Assembly (NCBI GenBank): GCA_905116865.2
Contig: CAJHNH020002479.1
Location: 41,001 to 105,000, forward strand
Source: Candidula unifasciata
Taxonomy: Eukaryota; Mollusca; Gastropoda; Stylommatophora; Geomitridae
Direction: 5' to 3'
Length of the DNA: 64,000 nt
Translations under genes and position numbers: made by a program
Part shown: positions 11,420-22,465 of the stretch, piece by piece
How positions within the stretch are numbered: position 1 is the first letter of the stretch
Layout: each line of letters opens with the position of its first letter
Notes under the pieces: model-generated
Databases searched by the model: none
Told to the model about the DNA's origin: nothing
The model's input: only the letters and a program-made list of their open reading frames with translations

Positions 11420-11800
11420 GAGTCTGAAAGCCAATATCAGGATTAGTAAAGGGCACGCCAAGGACTTTGCAGAATAAGCTGTAATTGCACATTATTTCCA
11501 TAAAGAACTGCAAGATTTGTTCTTAGTGGATTAATAATGTTTTGGATTTGAACCTAAACAAATAGTATGATGTCTTATGCAATTGCTGGACCAGTGAAGA
11601 GGCAGAGCCAGTTGACCACTTCGTGTACCCGAGATGCTGGGGCATGAGCATGATTTCACTAGAATAATACTTCAATATCAGGATTTTGAAGACATTACAG
11701 CTTGGAGCAGATTAAATATCAAATACAAAGTAGGCACTGCCTATCAAGCTCGTGTACTGAATACTCTTTGTGGTTGTGAAACATGGGTAACTTACATTGT
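11420..11800 (+). mobile_element. Possible family B LINE thumb fragment
   Basis: An open frame from 11634 contains 'AYQARVLNTLCGCETWVTY' (near 11739-11795). It resembles the 'YQACVLSTLLYG.ETW' block after the RT domain of family B LINEs (compare about 48130-48180). Upstream 'KANIRISKGHAKDFAE' may be the preceding block. There is no catalytic domain. The match is short. Confidence 0.4.
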
Positions 11801-12139
11801 CAATGCGGTGTTCACTTGTTGGTGTTATAATAAAGAAAGTAGACAAACAATTTTATCAGCATGCCAAAAATATAGCATTTCCTTAGTGAACACAGAAGGT
11901 AACTATTGTACATATCTTTAAATCGGATGCACATAGAGTATTGTTCTACAGTTCTACCATTTTCGGTGGTTGTTCTTAGGCTTTTTTTTTCACCCAATAT
12001 GATCTTCCACAGAACGTGCGCGCTTTGTGTTGCTTTTTCTATAGAAATCTGAGTGATGGAATTTACATAGCCATTAAGCACTCTCAGTTTTTAACCAACA
12101 TTTTATTTTCGACAAAAACAAATTTTTGTTAATAAATTC

Positions 12140-12600
12140 CGATTTTTAAAATGGCTACTACGTTTATTCACCATCACGCATCAGGTCCTTTGTAGTACTT
12201 TGCTCTCATCACGGTCTGCCAGAAATCAACTCTGTCTCTTTGCCATCTCTGCCACCTAGTGTACTTTCTTAGCCATGGGGTCACTCATAGCATGTGCCCA
12301 TCTTGGTGCTGATTGACCCCTGCTCCTCCTTTCTGGTACCAGGCCTTCTGCTATTATTTTTTTTTTCAATCGGCTATAGCACATAACATCGCCAAATGGT
12401 TCAGAGAAACGATTTTTTATTAGACAATCTTCTTTGAATTTCAGATCTTTTAGAATGTAAGTATTTCTTCTCTTCTTTGTCCATGGTATTCTAAGAATCT
12501 TTATATAGCGTTCCAGCTGAAAAGCCTCGATTTTTTTTCTTAAGTACTAGGAGATAATCCACCACTCACATCCATATGTTGCTTTAAGGACAATGCATGC
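12140..12600 (-). mobile_element. LINE C-terminal fragment
   Basis: Minus-strand translation across frames gives 'YIKILRIPWTKKRRNTYILK' near 12500-12440. It is followed by a GDVM-like block and a terminal 'RWQRWQRDRVDFWQTVM' near 12260-12200. These are the 'W.R.L.IPWT..R.N..VL' and 'DR..W' motifs of a LINE C-terminus. Stops are frequent, so it is an old copy. Confidence 0.6.
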
Positions 12601-12889
12601 GCTCACAATGTTAATTTCATTTCCTTGCTGGTGCTAAACGAAATAATTGTAATTGTAATCTGTGTATTTCTATGGTTATCCTCTTTTTGACTTCTGCCGA
12701 ACTTACATGGTTATTTTTTATAGAGCGTATATATTCAAAGCTTGTGAGATTTTCAAATCTGTAATAATTTATTGTTATTGTTGTGTGACCGCCAGGATTT
12801 TATTTTATTTTTTTACGTGGACACTATTTTATTTTCTTGAAATGTAAAACAGTTTTGATCTTCACTTTGTTTTTGGACGAACATGATGT

Positions 12890-13150
12890 AATGTTGAATC
12901 TCCTTTACAGTGTTCGAATGGAAGATTTTTAACTTCAAATTTTGCCCGGGCAGCGCCGTTAGGCTACTCTTTTCGATTACCAACTGCCAAGGGATTTTTT
13001 AGATGTGCAACTAATCCTCTTACTACACAGAGACCAGAGGGAAATTACTAGAAATCCACGTAAAGAAATCACAGCCCTCACCGGGGCTTAAACCTGGTGA
13101 TCTCTAGCACTCGAGGTGGACACCATGCCTCAACACCACGCAACCTCTTC
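12890..13150 (-). mobile_element. tRNA-derived SINE, family 5 (second copy)
   Basis: Shares blocks in the same order with 4985-5260, including 'gccgttaggctactctttt' and 'caccggggc'. Read on the minus strand, a B-box-like 'AGGTTTAAGCCCCGG' lies near 13100-13085. The two copies differ substantially and may be old. Confidence 0.6.
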
Positions 13151-13257
13151 CCCCTTTCAGAAACATGCTGCTCTTTGTTGTTGTTGTTGTTATTGATTCA
13201 GCGGCACATGAACTTTCGCCCTTTGGCCCAATGCAATGTAGTGGAATTTACATGTTT

Positions 13258-13827
13258 TCATAAGCTGTTTTTTCCTTCATACCTTTTTGGACACCTAAAG
13301 AGATGATGGTCAACAGTTTCGTAGGGGTAGTTACATAGCTGGCACTCTGGGGAGTGTTGTGGTTGTATTCTGTTTAAGTGTCCATTGAGTGGAGTATGTT
13401 GTGTTCTGAGTCTGAAGATGGTGGCCTGGTCCCTTCTTGTTAAATGGTTAATGCTGCCATTAGGATCAGGGCTAGCCATGTGTCTATAAACCTCTCTTCC
13501 AGTATCTCCCATGGCCCATCTGTTCAGCCAAGTCTCTTTGTTTATAGCTTTTATAAGTGTTTTTGCTGTCTGTAGGGTTGTCGCAGTAGGTGGTTGTTCT
13601 TGTGATGCTCCTTTCTTTGCCAGTCTGTCAGCTCTGTCATTACCTAGTGTGCCGGAGTGGCCTGGAATCCACTGCATCACTATTCTGATGTTGTATGAGG
13701 TAATAAGCTGATCAGCATCCAGGATTATCTTGGCTATGTCAGTTCTGCCCACCCTCCTTCCGAGCTTGAAGAGCAGACATTGAATCGGTGAAGATGACAA
13801 TATTTTGGACCTTCGAAGGATAAACAT
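13258..13827 (-). pseudogene. RNase H C-terminal half plus zinc-binding tail
   Basis: This 189-residue frame carries 'QWIPGHSGTLGNDRADRLAK', with the last catalytic Asp of RNase H in GNDRAD. A helical segment follows, then 'CQLCNYPYETVDHHLFRCP' (C..C.......H....C), typical of the LINE C-terminal zinc knuckle. RNase H removes RNA from the RNA/DNA hybrid during replication. The first half is in a different frame (13739-14098), so at least one frameshift around 13740-13830 disables it. Confidence 0.8.
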
Positions 13828-14098
13828 CCATTACAGTCTTTAGGTGGTATACTGCTGTTTCCAGTGCGATTATTTCAGCTTTATAATTTGAGCAGAATTC
13901 TCCGCATGCATCAAATATCTCTTCAATTGATCCATTAGGGTAACCTAGGTAGATTACATAACCTGCTTTAATGGTGGATGTGAATGCAGATCCATCAGTA
14001 TAAACATGTATTCGTTCTTCGGGGTAAGAATGAATGGTCTTTAGTGATGAGTACATAAGGGTGATTGGATCGGACTGTTTAGTTTCTTCATCTACCAA
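13739..14098 (-). pseudogene. RNase H N-terminal half
   Basis: A 119-residue frame has 'IHVYTDGSAFTSTIKAGYVI' (first Asp), 'CGEFCSNYKAEIIALETAVY' (Glu) and 'NIVIFTDSMSALQA' (second Asp). Together with GNDRAD in the next frame, all four RNase H metal-binding residues survive. Only the frameshift separates them, suggesting comparatively recent inactivation next to the decayed RT upstream. Confidence 0.8.
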
Positions 14099-14736
14099 AT
14101 TTAACCTGACTTCTGGAGCTTTAAAGCGAGCATGTGGTGATAAGTTTCTTTCAACCTTCTGAGTGCCCTGACTTCTTTCTGGGAGGTCGTATCTGTGCTG
14201 TACCTCATGTACACAGTGTAACCGATTTGTGCTTTATTAATTTTTTTGTATTCCTAACTTTCTATAATGTGTCTATTAGGATGGTTACGATTCTTTCTAA
14301 TACATCTTTCAAAAATTTGATTTGTTTTGCGCAAGTCATTGATAAAGATTAGAAACAGTGTTCAGTTCAATGATGAACCTTGTGGCAAGCCCACCTCCAA
14401 GACTTCTTTAGATGAGATTGCATTTTTTTAATCTTAGTCTGGATTGTTCTTTCTATCAGAAAATTTTTAACCCAGTTATACAACCTGCCATGTACTCCTA
14501 TGGCTGCTGTTTATAAATCTAAAAATAAAATATTAGGGGCTCTGATTGCCAGATATCCCACGACTCACTTCCGTATGTGGCTCTCAAATGTGGATTTTGA
14601 TTTCTTTACTTGTGCTTTGCCATATAGATTTGATGTTGCTTGAAACTAGGGCAGATTTACAATAGAGGTTTGCATACTGTGTTGTTTCTTTGTGAAACAA
14701 TGTTCCATTGAATGTGTAACGTACATCACCCTGCAC

Positions 14737-15330
14737 ATTTATCCACAGATGTGCTTTAGTTTATGCTTCAAACTGATAACAATCTTTAGTATGACTATAG
14801 AGGTCATGGCTGTGACTAAAGCAGTAACATGGCTAGAGACACAGACTTTCACTGGGGCATGTTTTCTCAGTGACTCGAAGAGTATGCTCAAGAAGCTAGA
14901 GAAGGGCTGGGTCCGAAGGCAGTGGGTGGTGGCTCTACAGAATTCACGGCTGACAAGGATTAGTTTCATTTCCTTGCCAGGACATGTGGGTGTACAAGGA
15001 AATGAGCAAGCGGAAACGCTTGCAAGTGAGGCTACTGTGAAAGCCTGACAAGCCATGGACCAGGCTGATATACTGAATGCTCTAAGAGAGTTAAGACGTT
15101 TGATTGAACCAACTGAGAACTGGGAATCCTCAACCATGGTCAGACTGCAGGAACAACATGTGAAACGAGGTGTGGCCAAACAATAACACTACACGGGTAG
15201 TCAAAGACAAATAATAAACTAACACAGAACTGGTTTTGTTAGCCGCTACACGCTGCGAGATTTACTTAGGAGGGGATCCGAACAATTATGAACTGATTGG
15301 TTCGACGTGCAATGAAGATAATATGTCGAC
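14737..15330 (+). mobile_element. RNase H fragment of a family E LINE
   Basis: The + frame 14692-15048 reads 'TIEVMAVTKAVTWLETQ', 'ACFLSDSKSMLKKLEKGW' and 'FISLPGHVGVQGNEQAETLA'. After one stop the same frame continues to about 15180 with 'VRLQEQHVKRGVAKQ', then 'RTGFVSRYTLRDLLRRGSEQ' near 15230-15280. This is the second half of RNase H plus the tail of a LINE ORF. GNERAD has become GNEQAE, which changes a catalytic Asp. The first Asp block lies upstream and is missing. Confidence 0.7.
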
Positions 15331-15339
15331 TAACTAGCT

Positions 15340-15885
15340 AACTAACTAACTAACAATACTTTATGAATTCATGTGTGCTATTCTAAAATCAGTTCTAAAG
15401 AAGGTCTAGCTTTTATAAACTGCTGGTGCATTGTTGTGGTGTATCATACCTTATGTCCTTGTATTTGCTTGGTAACAGCAATTTCTACATAAGTAGACAA
15501 AATGGCCTGTTTCATTAATCATTGTTATCTCTGTTGTGAGTGATATCAGCATAATCTGTTATTTAAGTATTTAAGATATTACCGCATTCATACCATTTGT
15601 GTACGACGTTTGATGCTATTTTGTAGAAGTATCATGTGATTATGTGCATTTAATAGCTTTTTAATTACCGACGCCGTATGTCTTCCTGTAGAAACGTGTT
15701 TTTTAATCACTCAGTCAACCTTGTTGTCGCATGTAGTGGATATACAAATTGGAAGACCACAACAGCCGAGATAAACACAGAAATACCATATACATTTTTT
15801 GATTTGAATCGTCCGCCGTTAAAACGAATCCTCTTTGGTGAATAAACACATTTAATTATGAGCCGGACTTATTTTTCAAAATCGA
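15340..15885. other. No gene recognised
   Basis: AT-rich DNA; a short TAAC repeat at 15335-15352. No coding or mobile-element signature. Confidence 0.4.
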
Positions 15886-15985
15886 TTTTAGCTCCCAGGT
15901 CAACCCAGCCTTGAGTGGACACCGAATGCAGTCCTGAGAAGTAAAGGCGACCGACGTAATGCTGACAACGAGAACATAAACACAC
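15886..15985 (+). mobile_element. SINE family 4 fragment
   Basis: Shares 'agctcccaggtcaacccagc', a 'gcagtcc' block and 'aatgctgac' with the family 4 copies at 7602 and 60836. It is truncated at both ends. The 3' side runs straight into the CA-rich tandem array. Confidence 0.6.
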
Positions 15986-15995
15986 CATTTGTTAC

Positions 15996-16240
15996 ACCAC
16001 ACTTGTATAATACCAAACCCACATACACACCACACCTTCATACACACCACACTTGCATAATACCAAACCCACATACACACCACACCTTCATACACATCAC
16101 ACCTTCATGCACACCACACCTTCATACACACCACACTTGTATAATAACAAACCCACATACACACCACACTTGTATAATACCAAACCCACATACACACCAC
16201 ACTTGTATAATACCAAACCCACATACACACCACACCTTCC
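15996..16240. repeat. 33-bp tandem array
   Basis: A unit of about 33 bp ('cacttgtataataccaaacc' followed by 'cacatacacacca') repeats about five times, with shorter 17-bp 'caccttcatacacacca' units mixed in. Because 33 is divisible by 3, several frames stay open (for example 16003-16338) with an 11-residue His/Thr-rich repeat. I regard these ORFs as by-products. Confidence 0.85.
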
Positions 16241-16244
16241 AAAG

Positions 16245-17750
16245 CTGTCTCTGCAGTAGCGTGTTAACTGGGTCTGTATTTGTAAATGCTGCATGTACAC
16301 AGAAAGCCCAACATGTACACCATGTAGCATGTCTATAAATATACCTACACACACACACAGTGTACGGATAACTGCTCACTCTCTTACAAATTCTTGACTG
16401 TGCACTTGCGTATGCCCGATAGTTCACCAGGTACTTACTTTATGATTAACTCATTCAGTGCTAAGCAAAACTCGCCCTGCGTTTGTTGAACTCTCGCACA
16501 ATTGTATACTGTTCCTAACCTTCTGCGCCCCCTCTACTCCTCTTTTCCCATCCAGTGTCATTACGGTGACTTACTCTGCCTTAGCTATTGCTATATATCC
16601 TTTTTCCTCATGGTTTCATTATTTTGTATGCTTCAGACTGAAGCATTTAGGACATAAGGCGATTAAGTAGCATCCAGTCTAGGATATGACACGTTAAAAA
16701 CGGTTTGCCAGGCCATAAATTGTACATTTCGATGCTTATAACTTCATTGCTAAAATCTGCAAACTATAAATATTGCTTTGAGACTTTCATTATTGTATGT
16801 AAAATTGTTTATATATATTAACTCCGGTACAACCAATTAACTTATGCACATGGTAATTGAGTAGACATTTTCGTATTTGATAGAGATTAGACAGCTCAAC
16901 ATTTAGGCTACTAGACGGAAAAACATCGAAAGGTCGTTCTGTAGCTGGGTAGACGGATGGATGGATGACTGGATTATTGAATCGATTAACCGATGTAACC
17001 ATGAAAAGACAGATTGTTGGACATACACATTCTGAGTTCACTATCAGAAGAGTTATAAGACATCAGTGATCTAGGGATAAAAAGAAGAAAAGCTATAGAT
17101 ATTATATGAATGAGTCAAACGAGTGTGGGTGATTACTGAAAGAGACATGATAATGCTATCCAATCCAAACGTCTCCATTTTCTCTGTAAATTGAGCCCAT
17201 CTTACAAATCCCACAAGAGCTTGCAAATGGTGGTCCTTCAATTTCCGGTTGCCCATAACGCGGATCTTGGAGACAGGGAATCATCAAATGATTTTTGAAA
17301 GCCAAACTGGACAGCTTTTAATGGGGTTGGGGGGGGGGGGCGGCAGGAAAGTGGATAGTGAGGTGAGAAAGGGAGGGGGGGGGGAGGGGATAAATTGTGC
17401 AACACTGCTATCAAATGTTTCAGGTCTAAGCATGTTTAGAGAACACATTTTTGCTTTCTACTTCTAATGCATGTCATTTATATCCCCTGTACATCCGTCC
17501 GGTTTCTTCTAGATTATCTTCAATAAAGTATGTAATAATGGCGTTCTTATAATTTGATGTTTTCCGTCTGTGTTACTGCTCATTTCTGTGTCTGTATGCG
17601 CGTGTGTGTGTGCGTGCGTGTGTATGTTGTTTGGTTCCTTGGTACATTTGGAAGGTAAAGTATCCACTGCATATTGTGGCTGACAGAAAGGCTCCAGAAA
17701 GGCTGATGTCACACAGATAACACGCATTGCGTCAGTGCAATAGCATAGTT
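16245..17750. other. No gene recognised; G-rich and TG-rich patches
   Basis: No recognisable ORF. Contains a G-rich block at 17320-17390 (12-G run at 17329-17340) and a short TG repeat at 17595-17630. Confidence 0.4.
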
Positions 17751-17763
17751 GCACATTACATGT

Positions 17764-18385
17764 ACACTAGAACTACAGCTAGAGGAATATCAGAAATACA
17801 GATGCATGTATTCAAGAACTGCAGCTTGAGGAATATCGAAACTACAGATGCGTGTATACCAGAACTACAGATGAAGGAATATCAGAACTACAGATACGTA
17901 AATACTAGAAGTACAGCTAGAGAAATATTGGAACTACATATGCGTGTATACTAGAACTACAGCTAGAGGAATATCGGAACTACAAATGCTTGTATACTAG
18001 AACTACAGCTAGAGGAATATCAGAACTACAGATGTGTGAATACAGAAACTACAGCTAGAGGAATATCGGAACTACAAATGCGTGTATACTAGAACTACAG
18101 CTAGAGGAATATCAGAACTACAGATGCGTGTATACCAGAACTACACCTACAGGAACATCAGGAACTACAAATGCGTGTATACCAGAACTACAGCAAGATG
18201 ACTATTAGAACTACAAATGCGTGCAAACTGGAACTACAACTAGAGGAAAATGAGAACTACACATGCGTGTTTACTAAAAATAAAGAAAGAGGAATTTCGG
18301 AATTACAGATGCGTGTATACCAGAAATACAGATAGAGGAATATCGGAGCTACAGATGCGAATAAATTAGAACTAAAGATGTGGGG
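17764..18385 (+). repeat. 46-bp minisatellite
   Basis: About 13 copies of a 46-bp unit. It starts 'agaactacagctagaggaat' and continues 'atcggaactacagatgcgtg' and 'tatacc'. Copies diverge by substitutions and small indels, most at the right end. A second level is visible: each unit has two 'gaactaca' half-sites, so the array probably grew from a roughly 23-bp ancestor. No ORF of note. Confidence 0.9.
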
Positions 18386-18389
18386 CTAC

Positions 18390-18760
18390 CAGTGGTTGTA
18401 GGTATACAAGAAATAGAGATCCCCGTGTCGGTTTCGGGGTCTTGTTTTAGGGAGGCGGGAATAATAGAGCTACCTTCTTCACAAGCATGTCGCTAAAGTA
18501 GACTAATTAGGGTTGATTTATTCTTTCGCATGTGAGACTAGGAATCAACAGTCTGTGTACAGGTAAGCTAGATCTGTCAAATAGATGTTCTCCATAATTC
18601 AAGTCTAGAAGCGGACGAACAGCTAGAACTTTCCGCCAGAGTTTACAGCTGCTAGAACTACATATATGCTAACACATAGACTAAGAGCAATGAATTTGGA
18701 AATTGAGAATTATTTACAAGTGTTTGCACAGGGAACCAGTATGTTTTTGGCTGAAGCATT
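18390..18760. other. No gene recognised
   Basis: Unique-looking sequence right of the minisatellite. No ORF or repeat signature. Confidence 0.4.
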
Positions 18761-18764
18761 ATCC

Positions 18765-18985
18765 GCATACAAAAATACACAAGGCTAAATGTTAATCACC
18801 AGATAATCAGACAACCAATCAAATTGATTATATATGTATAAATACACATTTTGCAACACCCCTGTATGATGACAGAGCTTTAAGAGGGGCTGATGTATTT
18901 ACTGACCATTGATTGTTGGTAAGTAAAATAAAACTGAAACTTGAAGTCATAAAACAACTTACAGCTGTAGAAGCAAGTACAATGT
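18765..18985 (+). mobile_element. RTE-like LINE endonuclease fragment
   Basis: + strand translation with shifts gives the endonuclease block 'DNQTTNQIDYICIN'-like (near 18800-18840), then 'RALRGADVF' and a TDH-like catalytic end near 18880-18910. It corresponds to the family A endonuclease at 1244-1492. This is an isolated internal fragment; neither the start of the endonuclease nor RT is adjacent. Confidence 0.6.
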
Positions 18986-18989
18986 ATTT

Positions 18990-19525
18990 TACCTCTAGGA
19001 TCTCTTAATCATTGAGTAGGAGGGTGCTCTAGAGCCTTCCTATCCCCCTACCCCCCCCCCCCGTTTGTTCTGAGTACTCAAAGTGCGTGAGAACCAAGGT
19101 TCTAAGGCCAAAGTACCCGGGGCATTAATTCATGGAAAATTGTCTTTGTCAACGAAGATAGGCATATGACACTAAAGAAGCACATCTCCTTCTCGACGCT
19201 GACAGGCCGTACAGGCTGTTCGTCCGCTTTTGTACTTTGGTCTTTCTTCAGTTCTGCAAGCAGGCATATCTATTTTATATTCTTGATTATTTGTATGCAG
19301 ACTGTTTGTTCCTAGTCTCTCAATCTGATGTATTCCGGCTTCTTAAGAAGCAATCAAAATTATTTATCTCTCAAGACATGTTTGTTAGAGGGCAGTAGGT
19401 CTATTTCACATACGTCCCCACCATCCACACACACCCCACACCCTCCCCACACCCCACCCCTCCCCCTTCACAGTCCTACTTACCGAGTTAGCAAATAAAA
19501 GAAGCACATGGATGTGTCCCCGAAA
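18990..19525. other. No gene; C-rich patches and a repeat fragment
   Basis: C-rich runs at 19050-19063 and 19425-19470. Positions 19240-19330 share 'tatttgtatgcagactg' with 42455-42475, probably part of the family A leader-like repeat. No ORF recognised. Confidence 0.4.
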
Positions 19526-19529
19526 CGAA

Positions 19530-19690
19530 CGAACGAACTTTATTTTCAAAGGGTTACAAATTAGGCACAGGCCTGTCTTACATTCGGTCCTTCCAAACTT
19601 CCATCTTTCACACAGCAGTTGTATTTCATCAATGAAGCATGTTATATTCATGTAATGATATGCATATTATGGATACGAAGTCAAAAACAA
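19530..19690. repeat. Interspersed repeat shared with 41870-42060
   Basis: Both places start with a 'cgaacgaa' repeat. Then come a 'caaagggt' block, a 'cagcagttgtattt' / 'cagcaattgtattt' block, 'aagcatgttat', and a 'cataga/gggtggtaaa' block leading into a CA-rich array. The class is unknown. Confidence 0.7.
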
Positions 19691-19724
19691 AAGCATGGGT
19701 GGTAAAATATGTGCGCACGCTCAC

Positions 19725-19955
19725 GCGCGAACACACACACCCACATACACACACAAGCCCAATCACTCACTTACACACAAACACATAGGCACCCAGTACA
19801 CACATACATCCACATACACACGAACATGCACACACATACATACATACTTACATGTATACATACACACATACATACATACGTACGTACATACATACATACA
19901 AACTCACATACATACAAACTCACATACATACAAAAATACATACATACATCTACGC
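19725..19955. repeat. (CA)n / (CATA)n microsatellite
   Basis: Mixed CACA and CATA repeats over about 230 bp. The + strand ORFs here encode His/Thr-rich low complexity and are artefacts. Confidence 0.9.
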
Positions 19956-20199
19956 TGCTCTGTTAAAAAAAAAAAAACCATAAAAAGTATAACAAAATTA
20001 CCATTCGGTAGCTAAAGGGATATAACCGAGTATATTCCATTATGTCGGATAGTGCGGCAACGATGATGGCGCTGAATAACGACACGCATCAAGGATAACG
20101 TATCGCCGAGGGCATCTCTATACAGCAGTTTACCTCAATGGTCACTACCGCTTCCGATGTCACTGGGGCGGTCCTCAGATAGGCAAGGCGTCAACAAGG

Positions 20200-20445
20200 A
20201 AAACCTTCAAAAAGGAGAACCGTCAGAAAGGAGAACCGTAAGAAAGGAGTACCGTCAGAAAGGAAAACCGTCAGAAAGGAGAACTGTCAGAAAGGAAAAC
20301 CGTCAAATAGAAGAACCGTCAGAAAGGAGAACTGTCAGAAAGGAGAACTGTCAGAAAAGAGAACCGTCAGAAAGGAAAACCGTCAGAAAGAAGAACCGTC
20401 AGAAAGGAGAACCGTTAAAAAGGAGGACTGAAAGAAGAGGTGGTG
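20200..20445 (+). repeat. 16-bp tandem array upstream of the R2-like LINE ORF
   Basis: About 15 copies of a 16-bp unit 'ccgtcagaaaggagaa' with point variants. Since 16 is not divisible by 3, three units make a 48-bp (16-residue) coding repeat. The frame 20157-20450 stays open with an Arg/Lys/Glu-rich repeat. It ends about 90 bp before the LINE ORF. Tandem arrays in LINE 5' UTRs can act as promoters, but no second copy of this element is available to show that the array belongs to it. Confidence 0.85.
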
Positions 20446-20538
20446 AATAGTGTAAATGAAACTAAACCCAAACCTGCGCCTGAAAATTATGAATGGAGCA
20501 GCAGCTGGCGCTAGAATTAGGTCCGCTTATAGGACTGA

Positions 20539-21708
20539 CAGTACAGTTTGCTCTGTACATGTGGGAAAAGCTTCACGGGGTTGCATGGTCTGAGAACGCA
20601 TGCCGGAAGAATGAAATGCGAGGGTGCTCCACGCAGTAAACGCCGTCGCAAAACTACTACTCCTGTGGTAGTTTCTGAGTCGTCAGGGTACGACGGGCAG
20701 GGTGAACCCCACTCGCCCAGAGAGGCCCATGACGTCGACTGCGGAGGAGCACCTTTGATGATTTCTGAAGAAGTGCGTTCCAGAATCAGGTTTCCACCTG
20801 CAAGCGAGAAGGTGGTGTGGTGTAAGTTGGAGGCTACATTATGTGAGGTACTGAAACAAACTCTAAACAAGAAGTCGCTAGGCGACAAGCTTACAAAATT
20901 TGGTGATGTAATATATGAACACTGCTCCCGCGAGTTTGGGACAGTAGTAAAGGCACAGCCGGGTGCCAAGCAGAATACTAGCAGGAGGCAGAGGGACATT
21001 CTGAAGTGTCGGGCAGACAAGAATGCCCTCAGAAAACGGTTCAAAGCCGCTACAGGCAGCGAACGGGAGGGGCTGTATGAAGTTTGGTTGCATTTAAAGA
21101 ACAAACACAGTGCCCTCTGTCGCGCCGAGCGTTTCTGTAACAACAGACGTAGAACCAAAAGGGAGCGAGAGAAAATCTTTAGGGACCCGTATCAGTTTGC
21201 CCGAGATCTATTCGAGCAACCGAAGTCTGGGACTCTGGTTGTCAGTCAGGAAGAACTAGAGCTACATTTACGCAAGATGTACGCTGACAAAAAGAGGAGA
21301 GAGCCTCTCGATGACAATCCAGAGATCCTTAGCGGCCTTAAACAGCCTTCGGTGCCGAAGGTACCATTTAAAATGGTACCTCCCCTTTGGTCTGAGGTTG
21401 AGGAAGTTGTGAAAAAAGCCAGCGGCAAGTCTGCCCCAGGTCCGAACGGTGTCTCGTACGTTCTTTACAAGCGTTGCCCGAAAATCCTAAAAATGTTTCA
21501 CGTCTTGTTGAGACAAGCGTGGATCCGCAACCACATATGTCCAGAGTGGTCAAAGGCAAATGGGGTCTACATTCCCAAAGAGCAGGACTCGAGGAGTCTT
21601 TCCCAATTCAGGCCCATCTCGCTGTTGAATGTCGAGGGTAAGATATTCTTCTCAGTCATGGCTCGCCGGCTCACACAGTATCTGATGACTAACAAGTACA
21701 TTACATAG
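20539..21708 (+). pseudogene. R2-like LINE ORF, N-terminal zinc finger to RT start
   Basis: The frame opens after a TGA at 20536 and has no ATG before the zinc finger, so its true start is lost. The finger 'CTCGKSFTGLHGLRTHAGRM' plus K-C is a C-x-C...H...C type, used for target or template binding. A basic region follows (residues about 150-220). RT fingers begin near residue 285: 'SGKSAPGPNGVSYVLYKRC', 'WSKANGVYIPKE' and 'FRPISLLNVEGKIFFSVMAR'. A TAG at 21706-21708 follows a frameshift near 21700; coding continues in another frame. Confidence 0.85.
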
Positions 21709-22435
21709 ATACGAGTGTTCAGAAGGGTGGTATTCCAGGCGTTCCTGGGTGCCTTGAACACGCGACCATGATTTGGGAGGCTATCCAGAGAGCCAAGCAT
21801 GAGAGAACTCAATTGCACGTTATATGGTTGGACTTAGCCAACGCCTACGGGGCAGTCCCTCATAGGCTACTGTGGCGAGCCCTTCGCATGTTTCACGTAC
21901 CGGCACAGATCAATCAAATGGTCGAGCAATATTTCTCCAAGTTCGCTTTGCGCTTCTCTACCTCGACGTTTACCACGAGGTGGACTGAGTTGCAGATTGG
22001 GATAGCTATGGGGTGTACGATCTCACCTATACTGTTTGTCATGGCAATGCAGATCATGTTAGACAAGGTGGCCGGCTACGGACATGGCCTTCAAATAGGG
22101 GATCACTGGATGCCGCCACTACGTGCATTTATGGATGACACGACTATTATAACGGGCAGTGCCCGCACGATCCTGAAAAGTTTGGACGCGGTGGTCCAAT
22201 GGAGCGGTATGCAATTCAAACCGCAGAAGTCGAGGAGTCTGTCAATCCATAAGGGCTAGGTGTCGGCAATCAGTTTTACGGTGGCAAGGAACAAGATCCC
22301 TACGGTTCTGGAGGAACCGGTGAAGAGCCTCGGTCGCGTTTACGATTCGAAGTTATCTGATAAAGCGGAGGTCCGGCGAATACACGAGTCACTGGCTACA
22401 GGCCTGCTCGCGATCGAGCGATGCAGGCTGGTCTG
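21709..22435 (+). pseudogene. R2-like LINE reverse transcriptase core
   Basis: Continues the ORF after the frameshift. It includes 'VQKGGIPGVPGCLEHATMIW', motif A 'VIWLDLANAYGAVPH' (Asp near 21830), 'IGIAMGCTISPILFVMAMQI' and motif C 'FMDDT' (near 22130), so both RT metal-binding sites are intact. A TAG at 22257-22259 interrupts the frame. Beyond it the same frame runs to a TGA near 22435 ('EEPVKSLGRVYDSKLSD'). RT copies element RNA at the nicked target. Confidence 0.85.
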
Positions 22436-22465
22436 AAAATTCAAGGTATGGTGTCTCCAATTCAT

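Larger units (their letters stand above)
13258..14560 (-). mobile_element. Jockey-like LINE (family D type): RT remnant, RNase H, zinc-binding tail
   Basis: Minus-strand order: RT remnants near 14550-14330 ('VHGRLYNWVKNFLIERTIQT', then a 'LFLIFINDL'-like block through stops), thumb remnants to about 14130, an RNase H domain split over two frames (14098-13739 and 13827-13258), and a C-terminal CCHC-like zinc-binding tail. This is the normal C-terminal half of a Jockey/I-like LINE. It is 5'-truncated, and the RT is much more decayed than the RNase H. Confidence 0.8.

Noticed and set aside
16003..16427. His/Thr/Pro-rich and Cys/Val-rich repeat proteins
   Set aside because: All arise from the 33-bp tandem array, whose period is a multiple of 3. 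There is no start context and no support outside the repeat.
19695..20015. His/Thr-rich 106-residue ORF
   Set aside because: Entirely CA/CATA microsatellite.
20157..20450. 97-residue basic repeat protein as a separate gene
   Set aside because: Encoded by the 16-bp tandem array. The open frame follows from the 48-bp period and the lack of stops in the unit. Kept only as a possible LINE 5' array.
20517..21158. 213-residue minus-strand ORF
   Set aside because: It is the shadow of the R2-like LINE ORF, which has recognisable zinc finger and RT motifs on the + strand.
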